Positions 1-10,081 of a stretch of 47,191 bases of DNA are shown one piece after another (the first letter of the stretch is position 1; each line of letters opens with the position of its first letter). Under the pieces are notes generated by a model. It worked only from the letters and a program-made list of their open reading frames with translations. It searched no databases and was not told where the DNA came from. Both the position numbers and the translations under genes were made by a program. Origin of the DNA: Ophiocordyceps camponoti-saundersi (nom. inval.) (taxonomy: Eukaryota > Ascomycota > Sordariomycetes > Hypocreales > Ophiocordycipitaceae); contig PDHQ01000270.1 in assembly GCA_003339415.1 (NCBI GenBank), positions 1 through 47,191 on the forward strand. Direction: 5' to 3'.

Positions 1-390
1 ACTTTAAAATTAACCCTTAATTTTAAATCTACTATATTCCTTAGCGAATAGAATAGCTTTATTCTATTCTATTATATTCTATTAGCTTCTAGGCTAATAA
101 TAAATTATAATAAATAATTCTTTATTTATAATAGCTAATATTTCTTTCCGTTTTTAACCGTTTCTAACTATTTTTCTTATCTTAGGAATTTTATTCGTTA
201 TTCTTATCTTTATTATCTTATTTTATTATTCGAGGTTTTACCTTCTAAGGTTTAGCCGTAATTTAAATACTAGATACTAGTATTTTTACTTTATTATATA
301 AATTATATTATTAAGCTATTTATATAATAAATACTACTTATATAATAAAAATAGTACTTTTAACTAGTATTTATATCTTAGATTATTACA
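1..390 (-). repeat. gypsy1 3' LTR, cut by window edge
   Basis: This stretch repeats almost exactly at 9036-9425; the two differ at scattered C/T and G/A sites such as 186 (T against C) and 353 (A against G). On the minus strand it begins TGTAATAATC at position 390, a canonical TG start, directly after a polypurine tract. The rest of the LTR lies left of the window, so its length is not known. Confidence 0.88.
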
Positions 391-404
391 TGTTCCCCTT
401 TTTA
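391..404 (-). other. gypsy1 polypurine tract
   Basis: On the minus strand the sequence reads TAAAAAGGGGAACA immediately before the LTR start TG. A purine run abutting the 3' LTR is the plus-strand priming site of LTR retrotransposons. It fixes the orientation of the element and the inner edge of the LTR. Confidence 0.8.
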
Positions 405-660
405 TAGTTTATAACTTTATAAACTTACTATAGAAGAATAATATAGGGTATAAATAATAGTTAGTTAGTTAATTAGTTATTTTTATTTTTATAAGAAAAG
501 AAAGAGTATTTCGAAAAAACTTAATAAGGTAAAAATAATTAATTAAATTTTATGTAAGGTTCCTATTATTATATTATTCGTAACGTTTCCCTTTCTAAGG
601 TTTTTAATCTTAAAAACTTCTTATTAAAGATATTTTTCTTTATTTTTATTAAATTTTTTA
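405..660 (-). other. gypsy1 3' untranslated stretch
   Basis: Between the polypurine tract and the chromodomain. It is AT-rich with no recognisable domain and is probably the end of the pol frame plus the 3' untranslated part of the element. Confidence 0.5.
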
Positions 661-663
661 ATA

Positions 664-825
664 AGTTTAGGTGCCTTAGTTAGGTGCTTAGCAGGTTCCT
701 AAGTATTTTCTTTAGAAGGGTATCCCTTCTATTTTATTAGATAGTATACTATACCTTCTTCTATTTTTTTATCTATAATAGCTTTAGGTTCGTATTCTTC
801 TTCTAATATCGTAGTTTCGATATTT
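664..825 (-). pseudogene. chromodomain relic at the end of pol
   Basis: Minus-strand translation gives YYLIK*KGYPSKENT*EPAK, followed by HL. This matches the chromodomain core (V/I-K-W-K-G-Y, E-N-T-W-E-P). The two stops sit exactly at the two conserved Trp residues, TGG having become TAG. Upstream, acidic residues and YEPKAIID correspond to the first strand of the fold. In chromoviruses this domain follows integrase and is thought to steer integration towards heterochromatin carrying methylated histone H3. Here it is dead. The call is secure because motif, order and stop positions all agree. Confidence 0.9.
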
Positions 826-879
826 TCTTCTAATTTAGTATCTTTAGGTGCTTTTTCTAGTAAGGAAATATAAAATACT

Positions 880-1960
880 AGATAAATAAATATTCCTTTA
901 GGAAGTTTAAGCTTATAATTAAGGTTATTTAGCTTTTCTTCTATAAGGAAAGGTCCTAATTTTTTAAATTCTAAGAACTGATTAGGCCGTTTTATTTCTA
1001 TATTTTTCTTTAATAAATAAACCTTATCGTTTTTATTAAATAAGGGTTCTTTTTCGCGTTTCTTATTATAATAATAACTAATTCTTTTAGCTATAAAATC
1101 TAATTCTAATTTTATATAAGAATATAGAGATTTAAGCTATTCGGTATTTAGAATAGCTTTTTCGTTATTAGTTTTATCTAATAATCCTAATCTATAAGCT
1201 TCTAGGTTAAATCTATAATTCGCTATAGTAAGCGTTATTTTAATAGATTCCGATTTAGCGGTATTATAAGCTAATTAGGCTATAAGTAGGTTTATTACCT
1301 AATTATCTTATTCGTAATTAATATAGGCTCTAAGATATTATTTTAAAGTCTAATTTAGGCGTTCCGTAGCCCCGTTAGTTTCCGGGTAGAAAGTAGTACT
1401 TAATTTATACTTAGTTCCTAGCTTAGATATAAGGCTAGTCTAGAATTTAGAATTAAACTTAGGGTCTCTATCGCTTATAATAATTTTAGGTAGGCCTCTA
1501 TCTGCTACTATTATCCTTAAGAATAAATAGCTTAATTTTTTAGCAGATAAAGCCTCTATCGTAGGTATAAAATAGCTATATTTAGTTAATCTATTAGTTA
1601 TAACTAGAATAGAATTATATTCCGTATTAGTTATAAGGTCTACCGATAAAGGTAATTTAACTATAAAATTTATAGCTATATTTTCCTAAAGTTATTCGGT
1701 AACTATTATAAGTTGTAAAAATCCGTAAGGTTTATATCTTAAGGCTTTAGATTTATTATAAATATTATAGTTTTTAATAACTTTAATAATAGCTTTTTTA
1801 AGGTTTTTCGTATTATAATAAGCTTTAATTCTATTATAAGTTTTTTATATTCCTTAATAGCCGTAAATAGGTAATTCGTGGAATTCTTTAACTATAGTTT
1901 CTACTATATTCGGAGGTATAAATAACTTTTCTTTTAAATAAGCTAAGTTATCTATCTATT
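880..1960 (-). pseudogene. gypsy1 integrase relic
   Basis: The minus-strand frame reads SILVITNRLTKYSYF, then ISDRDPKFNSKF*TSL, LSTTFYPETNGATERLN and YINYE*DN*V, the standard order of the Ty3 integrase core. The second catalytic Asp is encoded at 1470-1472 (SDRD) and the Glu of ATERLN lies 36 codons downstream, so the D(35)E spacing is kept. The first Asp of the DFI motif reads as Asn. Stops replace Trp and Gln codons. Upstream (about 1740-1960) lies the damaged zinc-binding HHCC part; downstream (about 880-1140) a basic stretch leads to the chromodomain. In life it would integrate the cDNA copy. No frameshift was needed to read the core. Confidence 0.92.
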
Positions 1961-2629
1961 TAATATCTTTATAAACCTTAAAATTAGTATCTTTATAGGC
2001 TTCTTTTATTTATTTTAATATAGAATTATCGGCTTCTACCTTAAATATAGCGTTTAAGGTATTTTATTCTAAATTTCCTTTATTATTTAGTTTAAGGAAA
2101 TTAGTTATTATAGGTATTATACCGGTATCTAAATTAGGTCTTCTACTAATAATATCGGCTTTTTTATTCTCACTTCCTTTTTTATATATAATTTCGTAAT
2201 TATAATCTATAAGGAATTTAGCTTACCTAATTTATCGGCTATTTAAGGTTTAACTCGTACTAAAATAGCTTATATTTTTATAGTCGGTATAAATCCTTAA
2301 TTTAAATTCGTTTCCTAATATATAGTATTTAAATTCTTTAATCGCTTTAATAATAGCTAAAAATTCTTTATCGTAGATAGGATAATTAATTTCCGAATCT
2401 ACTAGTTTTTTAGAATAGAAAGCTATAAGGTATAATATAGTATTATTTTCCTAGCTTAATTAAGCTCCTATAGCGTAATTAGAAGCGTCGGTTTCTAAAA
2501 TTAAAAGCTATTTTAAATTATAAGCTATTAATATAAGTGCTAAGATTAGCTTTTTTTTAAGGGAATTAAAAGCTATATTAGCTTCTTCGGTCTATTTAAA
2601 AGGTTCTTTTTTAGCTAATTTTATTATTA
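1961..2629 (-). pseudogene. gypsy1 RNase H relic and linker to integrase
   Basis: Minus-strand translation shows LETDASNYAIGA (ETDAS at 2481-2495), then LIAFYSKKLVDSEINYPIYD, KEFLAIIKA, YTDYKNISYF and IIYKKGSENKKADIISRRP. These are the ordered blocks of the gypsy RNase H domain, including the catalytic-type Asp of TDAS and of YTDxKN and the terminal ADxxSRRP. The part next to 2629 still belongs to the RT thumb/connection and continues on the other side of the nested insertion. The domain would degrade the RNA strand during reverse transcription. Confidence 0.92.
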
Positions 2630-2634
2630 TTAAT
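2630..2634. repeat. target duplication of nested element, left
   Basis: TTAAT here and at 4410-4414 flanks the nested LTR element. Removing the element plus one TTAAT restores an uninterrupted RT-RNase H frame (IIPILIIIKLAKKEPF), so the duplication is supported by coding continuity. Confidence 0.9.
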
Positions 2635-2844
2635 TATAAGGGATTAGTTTATAACTAATCGTAGCTAGATAGGGGGGATTATAGTAGATATATTTAGGTC
2701 TTCCCGATAGCGCTTAGTTATCGCGTAAGGTATATAGCTAGCTCGGGAAGGGGGCTTCTCTCCCTTCTCCTTCCTCTTTTCGATAGCTTTAATTATAACT
2801 TTACTTTAGCTTACTTCTATAGACGCCTTAGTAAGACTTTTATA
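2635..2844 (+). repeat. nested element 5' LTR
   Basis: 210 bp, starting TATAAGGG and ending TTTATA. Aligned by eye with the right copy it shows 15 differences, all transitions (C/T or G/A), with no gaps, i.e. about 93 percent identity. Confidence 0.92.
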
Positions 2845-4185
2845 TTAATTAAAGCTCCTCTTACCGCTAACTAAACGTAAGAGTAAGATCTTAGTATAAA
2901 ATACTATTAAATTCTACCTATACTAAAGCTACTCTTAGCTTATTCTAGTATAGACTCTTAGCTAGCCGCTATATATACTAAATTTATAATCGATAAAGCC
3001 GTAATTAGGGAGCCTAAGTCCTAGTTTTACTATATCTTTTCTCGTCTCGGTACCTTTTAGTAAATATTCTTTCCGTACGTTATTATAGCTATAGATTTTT
3101 CTTTTTAGCTTAAAGCCTTTTTAGCGTATATCTCCGAGCTTTTTAGGGAGAGTTATAAGAAGCGCTAAGTAAGTTTTTCTTTAGTTAGGATATATTAGGG
3201 GCTATTAGAGCCCCTTAGAGAATACGTTATAAGGTAAGAATATACCTTTTTCGAGGCTAGACTATTATACTAGTCTAATTACGCTAGGATTATTCTACTT
3301 TTATCTAGGCTACGTAAGGAGCTATAAGAGCGCTTAGATTATAAGAACTAGCTTATAATATATATAGCTTTCGCTAGCTTTCTCCGAGGTTTTAATAGAG
3401 TATTTAGTTCCGGGAATATTCCTAACGCGCTAGTTAATTTGCCGCCCCCCTTTTCTACTAACCTAATAAATATTACGTTTATATAATCCTATTCTAATAT
3501 TACTAAGCGCTAGCGTTACTATTAGTATAATTAGATCGGTTATTTTAAATATAACTATCCGAAGCTTTATAAGTAAATAAGGATATTAGGGTTAGGGCTT
3601 TTTATAAGTAGAGTAAGGTAGTTAGAAGTAAATTTAGAGTATTTTAATTAAGGGGATAATAAGTAAGGAGGGATAGGTATACGCTAAATATTATAGCTTA
3701 GGTAATTTCTAGCTTTATTATATTACCTTATATAGGGATAGTCCGCGCGTAGCTTAGGCGCGTAAATTTATTAGTAAGTATATACTATAATTATATTACG
3801 CCCTAGCTTATAAACTAGCGCTAGCGGTATATAGCGATAAGTATATAGCTAGCTTTACTATTTACTATAACTAGGTTATTTTCTAAGCTTCCCGTAACCG
3901 GCATAGTGTTATTTAGTCCTATACGCTAGCTATATAGGTAAGTTTTACTACTAATATACGAGTTTATTAATTCCTACCTTAAGCGGTGCTACGATTCTAA
4001 GCTTATTAGAATCTTCCCTATAAGGATCGGGGTTTAATTCCTTAAGCTATAAGGGAGCTTTTCCGCCCTCTTATCCTTATCTCTACGGAGGCTATTAGGC
4101 TATTAGCTAGGGACTATATAAAGTATCTCGCTAGCGTAGTAGTATATAACTTTTCCGTCCTACGCTCCTATTTCCTCGGCTAGCT

Positions 4186-4199
4186 TAAAAAGGGGGCTA
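4186..4199 (+). other. nested element polypurine tract
   Basis: TTAAAAAGGGGGCTA-type purine run directly before the right LTR. It gives the orientation of the nested element (plus strand). No convincing tRNA primer-binding site could be read after the left LTR at 2845. Confidence 0.7.
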
Positions 4200-4409
4200 T
4201 ATAAGGGATTAGTCTATAACTAATCGTGGCTAGATAGGGGGGATTATAGCGGATATATTTAGGTCTTCCCGATAGCGCTTAGTTATCGCGCGGGGTATAT
4301 AGCTAGCTCGGAAAGGGGGCTTCTCTCCCTTCTCCTTCCTCTCTTTAATAGCTTTAATTATAACTCTACTTTAGCTTACTTCTATAAACGCCTTAGTGAG
4401 ACCTTTATA
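4200..4409 (+). repeat. nested element 3' LTR
   Basis: 210-bp direct repeat of 2635-2844, followed by the second TTAAT (4410-4414). It keeps more C and G than the left copy, for example GCGCGGGG where the left copy has GCGTAAGG. Confidence 0.92.
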
Positions 4410-4414
4410 TTAAT

Positions 4415-5330
4415 ATAGGAATAATTATATTAAAAAAGTCTTTAATAAACCTTCTATAATAATTATAGTAACTTATAAATTACTATATATTTTTAATTAA
4501 TTTAAGTATAGGCTAGTCTTTTAAAGGTTCTAATTTGCTAGGGTTTATTTTAATATTATAAGGGGTTATAATAGTGCTTAGAAATTTAGATTTTTTAGAA
4601 AAGAATTTATATTTTTTAGAATTAATATATAATTCGGCTTTTCGTAAGGCTTCTAATACCTTTTTTAAGTAAACTTTATATTCTTCTAAAAAATCTAAAA
4701 ATATAATAATATCGTCTAAATAAGCCGTAGTAAATATATCTAAATAATCTTTTAGAATATAATTTATACGTTTCTAAAAAGTAGCAGGGCTATTATATAA
4801 TCCTAGGGGTAATATTAAATATTCGTAGCTTCCGTATTTAGTTCCGAAGGCTATTTTATATTCGTCTCCTTCCGCTATTCGTATTTAGTAATAAGCTAGT
4901 TTTAAATCTAACTTAGTAAAATACTATTTCTAGCTTAATCTATCTTTTAGTTTTATAATTAAAGGTATCGGCGTTCTATCTTTAATAGTATCGTTATTTA
5001 ATTTTCGATAGTCGATTACGGGTCTTAATTTATCTTTTTCTTTACCCGATTTATTAGCAAAGGTAATAGGAGCTCTATAAGGGCTTTTAGAAGGTCTTAT
5101 ATATCCCTTTTTAATTTATTCTTCTAGATATTCCTTTAATACTTATAGTTATTTTTTATTACTATTATAAATTCGTGTAAATCGAGGTTCCGAATTAGGC
5201 TTTAATTTAATTTTATAATCTTATAGGCTTCTTTTAGGTAAGGTATTATCCGGGGGTTTTTTAAATATATCTAAGAATTCTTCTAGAATTTCCTTAGGTA
5301 TTAATTTATAGCGTTCTAACTTTTCTTTAG
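4415..5330 (-). pseudogene. gypsy1 reverse transcriptase relic
   Basis: The minus strand encodes, in order, [48 protein letters not shown] and the catalytic box AYLDDIIIF (Tyr-Leu-Asp-Asp at 4711-4722), followed by KKVLEALRKAELYI, KFLSTIITPY and YYRRFIKDF. These are the conserved blocks of Ty3/gypsy reverse transcriptase in correct order and spacing. The two catalytic Asp residues survive, but stops replace several Gln and Trp codons. The domain copies the element's RNA into DNA. At its 3' end the frame is broken by the nested element and resumes below 2630. Confidence 0.94.
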
Positions 5331-5899
5331 AATAAGAAGCTATTTCTTCCTTATAATCTACGCTAGAAATAGCAGCTAACGTAGTAGTAGTATAAGGCGT
5401 TTTACTATAAATTTTATTACTTTTAGCTTTATTATAAGGTCCTTGCTTATAATAATTATATTTATTTCTTATAGTAAATTTCTAATTATTATTAAAGAAG
5501 TTTTTCCTTTCTTTAATTTCCTTAATCGAACTATTTTCGTTATTCGAGCTTCTCGCCTCTTTAAAATTTCTTAAGCTAAATCCTTTATAAAGATTTCCTA
5601 GGGCGTTATTAAACCTAGTATTTTCTTTTCTATTCGTATAATTATAATAAGGTCGACTTTTATTATAACTATTTATATTCGATCGTCTATTCTTATAGTA
5701 ATTATTTTTTATAGATTTAGATTGCTTATTTTTTACGCTCGACTTACTTCTATTAGTATTTCTAGAAATCTTATAATAAGGCTTCTTACCGTTATTATAA
5801 TTATACCTTCTCGGTTTATTTTTCCTTCTAGAATCCGTTCGATTATTTTTACTAGTATTACTATTAGAAGCACTAAATATTAAATAATCGTCTATAAAT
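5331..5899 (-). other. gypsy1 protease-RT linker
   Basis: The open-like minus-strand frame continues here with a low-complexity Asn/Lys/Arg/Ser-rich segment (for example RRKNKPRRYNYNNGKKP). It is a spacer of Gag-Pol with no recognised domain. Confidence 0.6.
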
Positions 5900-6330
5900 T
5901 TAACTTAGCCGGTTTTCTAGTTAATTTGCAGATTATATTTATAAAGAAAAGGATAACTTAATATTATATCGTATTCTACTATTTTAAAAATATCGAAGGT
6001 ATCGGTAAAAGTATAAGGTCCTATTTTTAATTCGAAGTAATTAGTTTCGTATAAAATTAATCCCTTATTAAACTGAAAATTAAATCCTTCGGCGTTTTTT
6101 ACTATACTAGGCGTTTTCTTTCTTATATAGCTTAAGTTTAGATATTTTATAGCTATAAGTAAAATATAATTACTAGCGGCTCCGCTATTTATAAAAGTAG
6201 TTACTTCTTTTCCTTTATATCTTAAAGTAAAGGTTAGTTTAGAAATAGGGATTTTAGTACTATCGGTTTTAATAGTAATAGTATTAATACTTTATAATTT
6301 AGGATAGTTAAAATAATAACGCCTTTCCGT
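5900..6330 (-). pseudogene. gypsy1 aspartic protease relic
   Basis: Minus-strand translation gives TTFINSGAASNYIL around 6178-6189, where the retropepsin family has an hydrophobic-D-S/T-G-A motif. The catalytic Asp reads as Asn here. Downstream, the frame continues through FDIFKIVEYDIILSYPFL, resembling the D-x-I-L-G-x-x-F/W-L block of fungal gypsy proteases. The protease would cut Gag-Pol. Function is lost. Confidence 0.82.
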
Positions 6331-7595
6331 TCCTAAATCCTTACTAAAATCCTTATTCTTATTAGTTATACCTCTATTTACCCTTCTTAAATAGAGGTTT
6401 TCCCTTTTCCCTTAAGGTTTTCTTTAAATTCCTCGGGTTATGTTAGAAAATCCTACCTTCTAGGGCTATTTTCTTCGGTAGGGGATCCGTTTTCGATAGG
6501 TCCCTTAGTTAATAATTCTTTTATAGAGGTAAATATAGCCTAAATCGTATCTAATTCGATACTAAGAATTCGGGGTCGAAAATCGTAGTTATTTCCTTTA
6601 TTTTCCTTAAGAATCCTATAATTAGTTTCCCTATTAAGAAGGAATTCTATTTCTTTAATAAAGAATCTTTCGTTAATAAAGCCGGCTTCCTTATAAAAGG
6701 TCGGTAAGGATAGGTAATAATTAACGTTCTATTTTTCCTATAGGTAAAAATCGCAGTCCTTATCGTAGCAAAATTACTAGCTAAGATTATAGTGCGCTTG
6801 CTTATACTTATCGAAGAATTCTTCTAGGTACCTTAAGTGCTAAAATAATTCGTTATAAGGAAAGCAGTCGTTATTTTTCTAGTCTTCGAATTCCTTTAGA
6901 ATTAATTCCTTTATTTTAATAAAATACTATATTTTTTCATCTTCTTCTTTACTATTAGTTTCGATAGTATAAAGATATTCTGCCGTAAGAAGGGGTAATT
7001 CTTCTTCTTCCTTCTTAATTTTATCTTCCGGAATAAGGCTATTATAGTCTTCCCTTATTCCGTTAGGGTCGCTAATATAGTTATTAAGACTAAGGGTCGA
7101 AATCGAGTCTTCCGAAGGGCTATACTAGCTAGGTAAGTTAGAATAGTAAGGAATTCCTTAAATTCCTTCTTTTCTATCTTTAAACTATTTTTCCGTAACC
7201 TACTTATATATTTTAAAAGGGTTATTTTTACCCGGCGGGTAAAACTCTCCTCCGGAATCGAATTCCGTACTAGCTTCTAAAGGGCTTATAAGTTCTAGAG
7301 GCTTCTTCGTATTCCTAACCGTATTCTAGCCGTCTAGGAATAGCGTATCGGCTATAAGTTCTAGGTTATATTATTATCTTAGTTCTTCTCGGAATTCGTA
7401 AGCCTCTCGGTTTATATTATCCTTTTTCGTTAATAGTTTAAATTTCGTACTACGAATAGCACTCCGTTCCTTCCTATTTAGGCTTAGCGTATTATAATTA
7501 GTAGCTAGGTAGGAAGAAATAACGTTAATCGTCTTACTATTCGTAGAAGAAGTTTTTCCTATTCTTTTTCCTTTTCCTTTTCCCTATTTTTTAAA
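6331..7595 (-). other. gypsy1 Gag-protease linker region
   Basis: Lies between the zinc knuckle and the protease. It is richer in C and G than the rest, and acidic and Glu-rich codons dominate the minus-strand frame. No domain is recognised. It is presumably the Gag-Pol junction, but the site of any frameshift cannot be set in the mutated sequence. Confidence 0.5.
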
Positions 7596-8250
7596 GTAGT
7601 TTTTTGCAATATAACTTTCTTTATTATAAAAGAAGCAGATAATAGGCTTCGAAGATACTATATCTAGATCTATAGGGTCTCCTTAATTAGCGTAATTTTT
7701 CTTATATTTTTTATTACCTTTATTAATATAAGAAGAGGTATTTTTACTTCCTTATTTTTATTACTTTCTTTCGAAGAGTCGATCGTCGATTTTAATAATA
7801 GAAGCTATATAAGTAGATAGCTCTTTAGGTCTATCTTACTTATATAATTCGTTTTTAACTTCGTCTTTTAGTCTTTCGTAAAAAATAGCTATAAGGGCTT
7901 TGTTTTCCTAGTCTAACTTACTAGTTATTTATCTAAATTTAGTAGCGTAGTTAGAAGTAGCCCCTTTTTGCCGTAAAGTTTATAATTTATACTTTATAGT
8001 TCTTACTTTATTTTGCTAGCCGAAAACTTCCTATAGTTTTTCTTCGAATCGATCGAAACTAGTAAAAATAAGCTCCGTTTCTTCTTCCCTATTATCTATA
8101 AGTCTTAAATAATTCCTTAGTATAAGTTCGAACTAGTCTAAAGCTATACCTTCTAAGTAAGTAGAAGTATAAATTACCTTTATAAGTTCGTTATAAAAGG
8201 CGGAAGAATAGAGCCTAAAATAAGCTCTAATATTAGTTAAGAACGCTTAT
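7596..8250 (-). pseudogene. gypsy1 Gag relic with CCHC zinc knuckle
   Basis: Minus-strand translation matches the retrotransposon Gag domain: YLEGIALD*FE, TSFDRFEEKL, LRQKGATSNYATKF, NKALIAIFYERLKDEV and LFERK. The stop in LD*FE lies at the conserved Trp. At 7596-7637 the frame reads CFFYNKESYIAKNY, a CX2CX4HX4C nucleocapsid knuckle in which the second Cys, the His and the last Cys have all become Tyr (TGT to TAT, CAT to TAT, TGC to TAC). These are exactly the RIP changes expected. Gag would form the particle and bind RNA. The start codon could not be located. Confidence 0.9.
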
Positions 8251-9035
8251 AAATCGTTATCTTTCCCGCTATAGTATTTAGGTCTCGGGACCTTACTAAT
8301 ATCTATAATAAGTCTAGGATTAGTAGCAGTATAAGGGGGTATAGGGGAGGTTATAATAGATATATTATATACTACTAGGTAGCGCCGCTTATTTCCTAAT
8401 TAGGAAAGAAAAAAAAAGTAGATTTTTACCTTTTATTTCCGTGGAGATATATACGATTAAAAAAGTACTATTTTTCTATTTTTCTATTTTTCTAGGAAAG
8501 GAATTCTTTAGTATACTCTTTTCTTATTCTTCGTACCTATAGGGCAGTTATAGTAGTAAAGAAGCTTTTAACGTATTACGGATTATACCCGTAATTACCT
8601 AATCTTACCTATAGCCCTTAATCTAAGCTTTTAAAGATAAAGAGAGAAAAGGGGTAATAAAAAGGTAAGGGGCTTTACTTACTTTAACTAGGCAGTAAGT
8701 AGCCGGAATAGGAAATTCATAAAGTATAAATAAGTAAGAACTTCCTAAATAGGAATATCTTATAAGGCAGGGGAAGGTTATAGAGAGTAGGCTTTTAAGG
8801 TGCAAATTATTTAAATTAAAAGCTTAGAGAAGAAGGAAAGGAAAGACCCTTCGAGGGAAGGAAGCCTTCCTTTTATAGTTTTCCTTCTCTAAGAAACTAT
8901 CTAATTATATAAGCTAGCTAGAAAGCTATAGAATACCGTAGAAGCTTTGTATTATAAATATACTAGCGAATAGAATAGCTTTATCTTATTCTATTTGCTT
9001 CTATCGTATTCTTTTTACTTTAAAATTAAATTCCT
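8251..9035 (-). other. gypsy1 5' leader and part of 5' LTR
   Basis: From Gag towards the 5' LTR. No domain is seen. The inner end of the 5' LTR lies somewhere here; a TG at 8948-8949 is one candidate, but the partner LTR is cut by the window edge, so it cannot be confirmed, and no primer-binding site is readable. Within it, 8964-8988 is an imperfect repeat of 9081-9105 (GCGAATAGAATAGCTTTAT). The 60-codon frame at 8623-8805 here resembles nothing and is not a gene. Confidence 0.5.
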
Positions 9036-9425
9036 ACTTTAAAATTAACCCTTAATTTTAAATCTACTATATTCCTTAGCGAATAGAATAGCTTTATTCT
9101 ATTCTATTATATTCTATTAGCTTCTAGGCTAATAATAAATTATAATAAATAATTCTTTATTTATAATAGCTAATATTTCTTTCCGTTTTTAACCGTTTCT
9201 AACTATTTTTCTTATCCTAGGAATTTTATTCGTTATTCTTATCTTTATTATCTTATCTTATTATTCGAGGTTTTACCTTCCGAGGTTTAGCCGTAATTTA
9301 AATACTAGATACTAGTATTTTTACTTTATTATATAAATTATATTATTAAGCTGTTTATATAATAAATACTGCTTATATAATAAGAATAGTACTTTTAACT
9401 AGTATTTATATCCTAGATTATTATA
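9036..9425 (-). repeat. gypsy1 5' LTR (matched part)
   Basis: Direct repeat of 1-390. Its outer end at 9425 reads TATAATAATC on the minus strand where the other LTR has TGTAATAATC, so the TG terminus has been mutated to TA. The LTR probably extends somewhat left of 9036. Confidence 0.88.
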
Positions 9426-10081
9426 TATAAGCTTATTATTCCGAATAAGTTAGGGCCGGCTATTATAAATAAAAAATATAGATTATACGATAAGGGCGTT
9501 ATATAAAAGTTTATATAATAATAATTATAATATATCTTAAACTAATATAATTTTAATTCTACTAGCTTATATAGTAGCTTCTTAATATATAAAAAAATAT
9601 AAGGTAAATATTAATCTTATAATTTTTTAGGAAAGTACGCGTATATTATACGACTTAAAAGATTAGTAAACTATATATACGCTTATATAATATCTCGTAG
9701 TTCGCCTTAGTAGTTATATAACTTTATAAAGGTAAGTTTAAGGGTAAGAAAAAGGCGCTATAATATATATAGAATTATAGGTAATTATATAAGGATTTCC
9801 TTTTTACCGTTATCTTTATAGCTCTAAATAACTAGGCGGGATTTTTTATAAGGGCTATTATTTAAGTTTTTTATTTCTTATATAAGACGCGTTTTAAAAA
9901 TATATCTTATAAGGTCCGAGGAAAAGTTATATTAGATAAAAGTAAAGACTTCCTATATAAAAAAGGTATTAATTTCCTTATAATTAGAGGCCTTAAATAA
10001 TCGTTCTAAGGTAGTAATAATATCTTATTACTATAATCGTATAATAAGTATATAATTATCTTTTTCCTTTATAGTAACGAA
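9426..10081. other. unassigned AT-rich flank
   Basis: Between the chromovirus and the unknown long frame. It is AT-rich and CA/TG-poor with no domain recognised. It may hold the 5' part of the element to its right. Confidence 0.4.

Larger units (their letters stand above)
2635..4409 (+). mobile_element. nested 1775-bp LTR element
   Basis: Two direct repeats of exactly 210 bp (2635-2844 and 4200-4409) bracket 1355 bp of internal sequence, and a 5-bp TTAAT duplication flanks the whole. The ends read TA...TA, as expected from TG...CA after RIP. A polypurine run precedes the right repeat, so the element points along the plus strand. The interior (2845-4199) is too short for a full Gag-Pol, and I could identify no reverse transcriptase or integrase motif in it. 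It is therefore probably a non-autonomous (TRIM- or LARD-like) element or a deletion derivative. It is visibly less AT-rich than the sequence right of 14 kb. It landed in the gypsy1 pol gene. Confidence 0.92.
1..9425 (-). mobile_element. RIP-degraded Ty3/gypsy chromovirus (gypsy1)
   Basis: LTR retrotransposon on the minus strand. Bases 1-390 match 9036-9425 at a constant offset of 9035, giving direct terminal repeats. Read on the minus strand, the domains come in the Ty3/gypsy order: Gag with a CCHC knuckle, protease, reverse transcriptase (RT), RNase H, integrase (IN), chromodomain. Every domain carries in-frame stops, mostly TAG where the families have Trp or Gln and TAA where they have Gln, as expected when C changes to T in a CA context. 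The element continues beyond the left window edge because its 3' LTR is cut. Without the nested 1775-bp insertion and its extra TTAAT, about 7.65 kb is visible. It cannot be autonomous. The assignment to chromoviruses rests on the chromodomain after integrase and is firm. Confidence 0.93.

Noticed and set aside
3540..3580. Possible CCHC knuckle in the nested 1775-bp element (TATTTTAAATATAACTATCC)
   Set aside because: The first two ligands could be RIP-changed Cys, but the His position reads CTT, which RIP cannot make from CAT, and no last Cys is found.
2635..4409. A host gene captured in the nested element
   Set aside because: No reading frame or known domain could be recognised in the 1355-bp interior.
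8623..8805. 60-codon minus-strand open frame, the longest uninterrupted one
   Set aside because: It starts at a TTG-type codon in the untranslated leader of a dead retrotransposon, has no homology or motif that I recognise, and is short enough to arise by chance.
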